Source: Campylobacterales bacterium
GTDB lineage: Bacteria; Campylobacterota; Campylobacteria; Campylobacterales; QNZT01
Direction of reading: 5' to 3'
DNA: 11,468 nt
NCBI GenBank assembly: GCA_026985685.1
Contig: JALSQA010000209.1
Coordinates: 1 to 11,468, forward strand
Both the position numbers and the translations under genes were made by a program. This document shows positions 7,106 through 11,468 of the stretch, one piece after another (positions within the stretch are counted from its first letter, which is position 1; each line of letters opens with the position of its first letter). Below the pieces are notes generated by a model that did not search any database, was not told the DNA's origin, and saw only the letters and a program-made list of their open reading frames with translations.

Positions 7106-8791
7106 ATGCAAAGTTACGCTAGCTGGATTATTATACGTCGTCTTCGTATACCTTTTATTATCATTATTGTTACATTTGCGATATCTATTTTAGGTATGAT
7201 GCTTATTCCTGGTGTAGACGATGAAGGGAAAGTATATCATCTTAACTTCTTTGATGCATTCTATTTTGTCAGCTATATGGCTTCTACTATTGGTTTTGGA
7301 GAGTCGCCTTATGCTTTTACTTATCCACAAAAACTGTGGGTCTCTTTTTCTATTTATTTAACTGTTATTGGTTGGTTTTATGGTATTGGTACGATTGTGG
7401 CATTGATCCAGGATCATGTCTTGGCTGAAGAGCTTGCACGTTCAAAGTTTGTTAAAGATGTCAAAGATTTAAAAGAGCCGTTTATTCTTATATTTGGTTA
7501 CAATAATGTAACAAAAAATCTTATTCAGCGTTTGAGTAAAATACCAAAAAGAATGGTTGTTATAGATAAAGATCAAGCATTGATTGAATCATTGGCATTA
7601 GAAAATTATCATCCTCATATTCCTGCATTTCATGGTGATTTGCTGGATGTTTCTATTTTAGAGATGGCAGGTGTTAGATCACCAATGTGCAAAAATGTTG
7701 TGATTGTTTTTGAAAAAGAGTATAAAAACACTAAAATTGCGATGATGTGTAAACACTTAAACCCTGATGCAAAAATTATTGTACGTTCCAATACCTTGCA
7801 AAATAATGACTACCTCTATACCATAGGAATAGAACATATAGAAAATCCATTTAAAGTGATATCAAATAGATTATTTTTGGCATTGACAGCTCCTCATCTT
7901 TGGATGTTGGAAATGTGGGTACATGGTCATCCTTTACGCATCAGCAGACAAGAAAAAGTACCTGCTGGCAAATTTGTTATATACGGATATGGTCGGATGG
8001 GACAGGCACTAGAAAATGGACTTATAAATGCAGGTATTGAATATACATTTATAACGGCACATGATATATTTGAAAAAGATAAAAAGATTGAGAAAATTTT
8101 TAGTGAAGAGGCTTTAGAAAATAAACTGATTGATGCAGGTATTGATAGTGCATCAGTTATTGTAGCGGGTACTCGTGATGACATGGTAAATCTTGCTGTC
8201 ATAATGTTATCACGAAAACATAATCCAAATATCTATACGATTGCACGTGAAAATTCTTTATCTGGATTTAATGTATTTGAAGCTGCTAATATCGATAGGA
8301 ATTATATTTTAGAAGAGATTGTTGCAAATAAAACATACAATTATATTGCAAAACCATTAGCAAATGCCTTTATCAAACAATTAAGTAAAAGAGATGATGC
8401 CTGGGGTGAGGCTATTGTTAATCGAATTATTACCAAAATGGGACGAAAACCGCATCTTTGTGAAATGGCAGTAACACAAAAAGAGGGTATTGCCTTGTAT
8501 CAAAAGTTAGATGAGGGAGTAGATGTTCCCCTTAAGGTTCTAAAAAGATCACGTTCAGATTATACTAAAAATAATCCAGTGATATTTTTATTGATAAAAC
8601 GACAAGAAAAGATTATTTTATTGCCAGATGATGATTTTCTCATACACAAAGAAGACAAAATGCTAATCGTGTGTACAGACAAAAGTGAAACTGATTTAGC
8701 ATATATCTTCAATAATTATTATGAATTGCATTATGTACTATATGGCAAAGAAAAACATACAGGTATATTTGCAAGTTTTTTAAAGGGCTAA
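7106..8791 (+). CDS. 2-TM potassium channel-like protein with two RCK (TrkA-N) domains
   Basis: This 561-residue inner-membrane protein has two transmembrane helices (about 14-34 and 79-101) with a pore loop between them. The selectivity filter reads STIGFGE (60-66), close to the potassium channel signature T-V-G-Y-G-D. Two cytosolic Rossmann-type RCK domains follow. In the first (about 125-270) the glycine motif is degraded to GYNNVT (131-136); in the second (about 289-430) it is intact as GYGRMG (294-299). The C-terminal part (about 430-561) contains a RCK_C/TrkA_C-like beta-rich segment. A 2-TM pore plus tandem RCK domains in one chain resembles the GsuK channel of Geobacter, whose gating rings bind nucleotides and ions. 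Substrate K+ is inferred. The gene follows the four-helix protein by 3 bases with only a weak Shine-Dalgarno, so coupled translation is likely. Confidence 0.88.
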   Translation: MQSYASWIIIRRLRIPFIIIIVTFAISILGMMLIPGVDDEGKVYHLNFFDAFYFVSYMASTIGFGESPYAFTYPQKLWVSFSIYLTVIGWFYGIGTIVALIQDHVLAEELARSKFVKDVKDLKEPFILIFGYNNVTKNLIQRLSKIPKRMVVIDKDQALIESLALENYHPHIPAFHGDLLDVSILEMAGVRSPMCKNVVIVFEKEYKNTKIAMMCKHLNPDAKIIVRSNTLQNNDYLYTIGIEHIENPFKVISNRLFLALTAPHLWMLEMWVHGHPLRISRQEKVPAGKFVIYGYGRMGQALENGLINAGIEYTFITAHDIFEKDKKIEKIFSEEALENKLIDAGIDSASVIVAGTRDDMVNLAVIMLSRKHNPNIYTIARENSLSGFNVFEAANIDRNYILEEIVANKTYNYIAKPLANAFIKQLSKRDDAWGEAIVNRIITKMGRKPHLCEMAVTQKEGIALYQKLDEGVDVPLKVLKRSRSDYTKNNPVIFLLIKRQEKIILLPDDDFLIHKEDKMLIVCTDKSETDLAYIFNNYYELHYVLYGKEKHTGIFASFLKG

Positions 8792-8812
8792 AATTTTTGT
8801 AACAAAGTTTGC

Positions 8813-8818
8813 TATAAT
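8813..8818 (+). promoter_or_regulatory. Extended -10 promoter of ilvD
   Basis: TGC precedes a perfect TATAAT, giving an extended -10, 29 bases before the ilvD TTG. There is no consensus -35; a short inverted repeat TTTGT-A-ACAAA (8796-8806) lies at about that distance and could be a protein site or chance. Transcription would start near 8825. No leader peptide or attenuator is visible. Confidence 0.55.
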
Positions 8819-8834
8819 ACGCCAAAATCAACTA

Positions 8835-8840
8835 AGAGGA
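8835..8840 (+). promoter_or_regulatory. Shine-Dalgarno supporting the ilvD TTG start
   Basis: AGAGGA ends 7 bases before TTG at 8848. The encoded N-terminus begins MRSD..KKGYERAPHRSLLRATG, which matches the conserved IlvD beginning, so TTG is the real start. Confidence 0.75.
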
Positions 8841-8847
8841 TATAAAT

Positions 8848-10539
8848 TTGAGAAGTGATATTGTAAAAAAAGGATATGAAAGAGCACCGCATAGAAGTTT
8901 ACTTCGTGCAACGGGTTTGCAGGATAATGATTTTGATAAACCATTTATTGGGGTGGCAAATTCATTTATAGAGATAATTCCTGGACATTTCTTTCTAAAC
9001 AAATATGCACAAATAATTAAAGATGAAATTAGGTCGTGTGGGTGTATACCATTTGAATTTAATACAATAGGTGTTGATGATGGTATTGCAATGGGGCATG
9101 ATGGTATGCTTTATTCTTTACCTAGTCGAGAAATTATAGCAAACTCTATAGAGACAGTTATGAATGCTCACAAACTTGATGCGATGATATGTATCCCAAA
9201 TTGTGACAAAATTACTCCGGGCATGATCATGGGAGCACTTAGAGTCAATGTTCCTACTGTTTTTGTAAGTGGTGGACCTATGAAATCAGGAACACTTAAA
9301 GATGGAACATCTATTGATCTTGCAACTGCATTTGAAGCGGTTGGTCAATTTGAAGCGGGTGAAATAGACGAAGAGAGATTGGTTGAGATTGAGTGTGCAG
9401 CTTGTCCAAGCGGTGGTTCTTGTTCTGGTATGTTTACAGCAAATAGTATGAATACATTGATGGAAGCTATGGGAATTGCATTAAAAGGGAATGGTACGAT
9501 TTTGGCATTGACTCCTGAGCGTGAAGAACTGTTAAGAAAAGCAGCAAGAAGAGTGTGTGAAATAGCTAAAGATGAAGCTCTTAGTGAAAAATTCAGATTT
9601 AAAAATATCTTAAATGATAAAGCAGTCAATAATGCATTTGCCGTAGATATGGCGATGGGTGGCAGTTCAAATACTGTTTTACATATGTTAGCAATTGCCA
9701 AAGAAGCAGGTGTTGATTTTAATCTTAAAGATATTAATACCATGAGTAAAAATGTTTCACATATTGCAAAGATTTCTCCATCTTTGACAACAGTACACAT
9801 GGAAGATATCAACAAAGCTGGTGGTGTGAGTGCAGTTATGCATGAGATCACTAAAAGAGGAAACAACATACTTGAACTTGATAACTTAACGATTGAGGGT
9901 GAAACGATAGGTGAACGTATAAGTAGTTGTGAAATTCTTGATACAAATATCATACATACGATAGATAATCCTTATTCACAAGTTGGAGGACTGGCAATAC
10001 TTTATGGAAATTTGGCACAAGAGGGTGCGGTTGTGAAAACAGCAGGTATTGATCCTTCTATGCGTACATTTACAGGAAAAGCAGTCTGTTTTAATTCCCA
10101 GCAAAAAGCAATAGTTGGTATAACAAGTGGTGCTGTAAAAGAGGGTGATGTTGTTGTTATTCGCTATGAAGGACCTCGTGGCGGTCCAGGAATGCAAGAG
10201 ATGTTAGCTCCTACTTCATTGATTATGGGAATGGGGCTAGGAGATAAAGTGGCACTCATTACAGATGGACGTTTTTCAGGAGCTACAAGAGGTGCAAGTA
10301 TTGGTCATGTAAGTCCAGAAGCAGCAGAAGGCGGTGTGATTGGATTGCTTGAAGATGGTGATATTATTGATCTTGATGTAGACAATTATAGTTTAAGTGT
10401 TCGTCTAAGTGATGAAGAGTTAGAATCAAGACGTGCAAAATTTAAACCTTATGTAAAAGATATAAAAGGTTCATGGTTAAAACAATATAGACAGTTAGTA
10501 ACAAATGCAAGCAGTGGTGCTATTTTAAAAACAGAATAA
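8848..10539 (+). CDS. ilvD: Dihydroxy-acid dehydratase
   Basis: This cytosolic iron-sulfur enzyme removes water from 2,3-dihydroxy-3-methylbutanoate or -pentanoate, giving the 2-keto acids for valine/leucine and isoleucine. The 563-residue length is normal. Visible sites are the metal-binding VDDGIAMGH (Asp77/Asp78), CIPNCDK with cluster Cys119 and metal-binding Asp120/Lys121, CPSGGSCSGMFTANSM with cluster Cys192, GPRGGPGMQE (442-451, metal Glu451) and GRFSGATRG (474-482) with the catalytic Ser477. The first Cys found in plant-type [2Fe-2S] enzymes is absent: the segment is PGHFFL, as in the E. coli type, which suggests the oxygen-sensitive cluster class. Gluconate dehydratase Edd is a relative, but the N-terminus and motifs fit IlvD. 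It is a single-gene unit here, with its own promoter and terminator and no other ilv genes beside it. Confidence 0.97.
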   Translation: MRSDIVKKGYERAPHRSLLRATGLQDNDFDKPFIGVANSFIEIIPGHFFLNKYAQIIKDEIRSCGCIPFEFNTIGVDDGIAMGHDGMLYSLPSREIIANSIETVMNAHKLDAMICIPNCDKITPGMIMGALRVNVPTVFVSGGPMKSGTLKDGTSIDLATAFEAVGQFEAGEIDEERLVEIECAACPSGGSCSGMFTANSMNTLMEAMGIALKGNGTILALTPEREELLRKAARRVCEIAKDEALSEKFRFKNILNDKAVNNAFAVDMAMGGSSNTVLHMLAIAKEAGVDFNLKDINTMSKNVSHIAKISPSLTTVHMEDINKAGGVSAVMHEITKRGNNILELDNLTIEGETIGERISSCEILDTNIIHTIDNPYSQVGGLAILYGNLAQEGAVVKTAGIDPSMRTFTGKAVCFNSQQKAIVGITSGAVKEGDVVVIRYEGPRGGPGMQEMLAPTSLIMGMGLGDKVALITDGRFSGATRGASIGHVSPEAAEGGVIGLLEDGDIIDLDVDNYSLSVRLSDEELESRRAKFKPYVKDIKGSWLKQYRQLVTNASSGAILKTE

Positions 10540-10543
10540 AAAT

Positions 10544-10573
10544 AAAAGTGATAGCATTTTGTTATCACTTTTT
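10544..10573 (+). terminator. Intrinsic terminator after ilvD
   Basis: A 10-bp perfect stem, AAAAGTGATA (10544-10553) pairing with TATCACTTTT (10563-10572), encloses a 9-base loop and ends in a run of T. It begins 5 bases after the ilvD stop. It should separate ilvD from the following cls gene. Confidence 0.85.
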
Positions 10574-10584
10574 AGCTTTTTGGG

Positions 10585-10613
10585 TTGTTGATTTCTTAAG
10601 AAACTGCTATCAT
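10585..10613 (+). promoter_or_regulatory. Predicted cls promoter with a palindrome in the spacer
   Basis: TTGTTG (10585-10590), a 17-base spacer and an extended -10 TGC-TATCAT (-10 at 10608-10613) lie immediately before the cls ATG at 10621. The spacer contains a perfect 12-base palindrome TTTCTTAAGAAA (10592-10603) that could be an operator. Initiation about 7 bases after the -10 would fall at 10620-10621, on the start codon itself. Confidence 0.45.
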
Positions 10614-10620
10614 GTGAGGT

Positions 10621-11400
10621 ATGTTTAATACAATTATAAATGCACTTTTTTCATTACAGTTAGAAACTATTATACTGTTTATTTTAATACTAAGTGCAGT
10701 CGCACATATGCTATCTTCTCGAAGAAAGCCTCGAAGTATGATCGCTTGGATATTGGTGATATTTTTATTGCCATATGTTGGGATACCATTGTATATCATA
10801 TTTAGCGGTCGTAAAATAGAAAAGTTTGTTTTGCAAAAAGGTATGCTCTCTTTAAAAAAAAATGATAAATTGCCAAAATATAGTACTTTGGTATCTGATT
10901 TTTTATATTCATTAGGTATTCCTGCTATCACAACTTCCAATAGTGTTGAAATTTGTAAAGATGGTGTTGGGGCATATCATGTGTTAATAAAGCATTTAAA
11001 TAATGCTAAAAAATCTATTTATATATCTACATATATTTTTGGTGATGATTGTGTAACAAAAGATATTATTGATATTTTGTCTGAAAAAGCAACACAAGGT
11101 GTAGAAGTAAAATTACTGGTTGATGCACTAGGTTCAATGAAACTAGAATGGTATTCAGATTTATTAATTCCATTGATCAATGCAGGCGGAGAGTGCCAAT
11201 TTTTTAATTCTTTTAAACGCCATCCTATTGATTTTAAAATAAATTTGAGAAATCATCGTAAAATGATCATTATCGATAATAATACAGTTATGAGTGGAGG
11301 CATGAATATCGCAAAAGAGTATCTTTCTCCAAAAGATCATGCCTTATTATGGAAGGATCTCTCTTTTGTCCTTTATGGGGAAGCTATACGACCCAAATAA
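10621..11400 (+). pseudogene. cls: Cardiolipin synthase, truncated after the first HKD motif
   Basis: Full-length bacterial Cls is about 480-510 residues with two HKD phospholipase D motifs, which together form the active site joining two phosphatidylglycerols into cardiolipin. This frame gives 259 residues. Two N-terminal membrane segments (about 16-32 and 41-62) with the family's RRKPRSMIAWILVIFLLPYVGIP-like region are present. A phospholipase D domain follows with HRKMIIID (His212, Lys214, Asp219) and SGGMNIAKEYL. The family pattern runs on to LWKDLSFVLYGEAI, where a segment like ..IF..DW normally follows. Here it becomes Arg-Pro-Lys-stop. The other two frames of the remaining 68 bases do not restore the pattern. 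The second HKD half is therefore missing, and the protein should be inactive alone. A second half further right, beyond an insertion, cannot be excluded. Start: ATG at 10621, because an in-frame TGA lies just upstream. Confidence 0.75.
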
Positions 11401-11413
11401 ATCCATACCCAAA
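11391..11413. repeat. Short direct repeat ACCCAAA x2 at the cls break
   Basis: ACCCAAA occurs at 11391-11397 and 11407-11413, a 16-base period, exactly where cls homology ends. Closely spaced short repeats are common at transposon ends as transposase-binding sites, but I cannot match these to a named element. The rest of the window to 11468 contains no recognisable coding frame. Confidence 0.3.
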
Positions 11414-11468
11414 ATATCACACACTTAAAAAAAGTAATTTCCATTTTTTTACAATAAATGCATACTTT

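Noticed and set aside
7927..8202. Open frame of 91 codons antisense to the channel gene
   Set aside because: It is a shadow of the second RCK domain with no ribosome binding site or recognisable motif.
8794..8812. Possible terminator between the channel gene and ilvD (TTTGT-A-ACAAA)
   Set aside because: The stem would be 5 bp of mostly A-T pairs with a 1-base loop and no following T run, so it cannot act as a terminator.
9345..9953. Open frame of 202 codons on the minus strand inside ilvD
   Set aside because: It lies fully antisense to a strongly conserved ilvD, shows no domain pattern, and its Ser/Ile/Leu-rich composition is what the reverse of coding DNA gives.
10596..10940. Open frame of 114 codons antisense to the 5' part of cls
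   Set aside because: It overlaps the conserved membrane region of Cls and the cls promoter, and looks like a reverse shadow.

Overview
This is an AT-rich chromosomal window that looks like a member of the Campylobacterota (epsilonproteobacteria). The evidence is protein style, low GC, weak -35 boxes with good TATAAT -10 boxes, and the run ksgA / RNase J / kdsD, which I recall is also adjacent in Helicobacter pylori. A free-living relative of the Sulfurimonas/Sulfurovum type is my guess; nothing in the window fixes the genus. There is no sign of phage, CRISPR, tRNA or rRNA.

Left part (about 1-6620, minus strand). A compact six-gene operon reads leftward from a promoter near 6610: ksgA (16S rRNA dimethylase), rnj (RNase J with an Asn/Pro/Lys/Arg-rich N-terminal extension), kdsD (arabinose-5-phosphate isomerase, first step to Kdo/LPS), an RluB-type pseudouridine synthase, rarA (replication-fork AAA+ ATPase) and a Sel1-repeat protein. 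Genes overlap or are separated by a few bases, so translational coupling is likely. The theme is ribosome/RNA maturation with an envelope and a genome-maintenance gene carried along. Left of the operon, a small lipoprotein gene with its own promoter runs off the window edge.

Right part (about 6620-11468, plus strand). A divergent promoter starts a two-gene unit: a small four-helix membrane protein of unknown function, and a 2-TM potassium-channel-like protein with two RCK (TrkA-N type) domains. Next comes ilvD (dihydroxy-acid dehydratase, branched-chain amino acid synthesis) with its own extended -10 promoter and a clear intrinsic terminator. Last is a cardiolipin synthase gene that stops abruptly after the first HKD motif, so it is about half the usual length.

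Most of the window is ordinary core genome. The points most worth a second look are the broken cls and the sequence replacing its 3' half, the membrane-protein/channel pair with a GFGE selectivity filter and one degraded nucleotide-binding motif, the RNase J extension, and a cls promoter that would give an almost leaderless mRNA. I found no convincing undescribed multi-gene system. Several starts differ from the longest ORF: the Sel1 gene, the four-helix protein and kdsD start further in, while ksgA and ilvD use TTG and rarA uses GTG.
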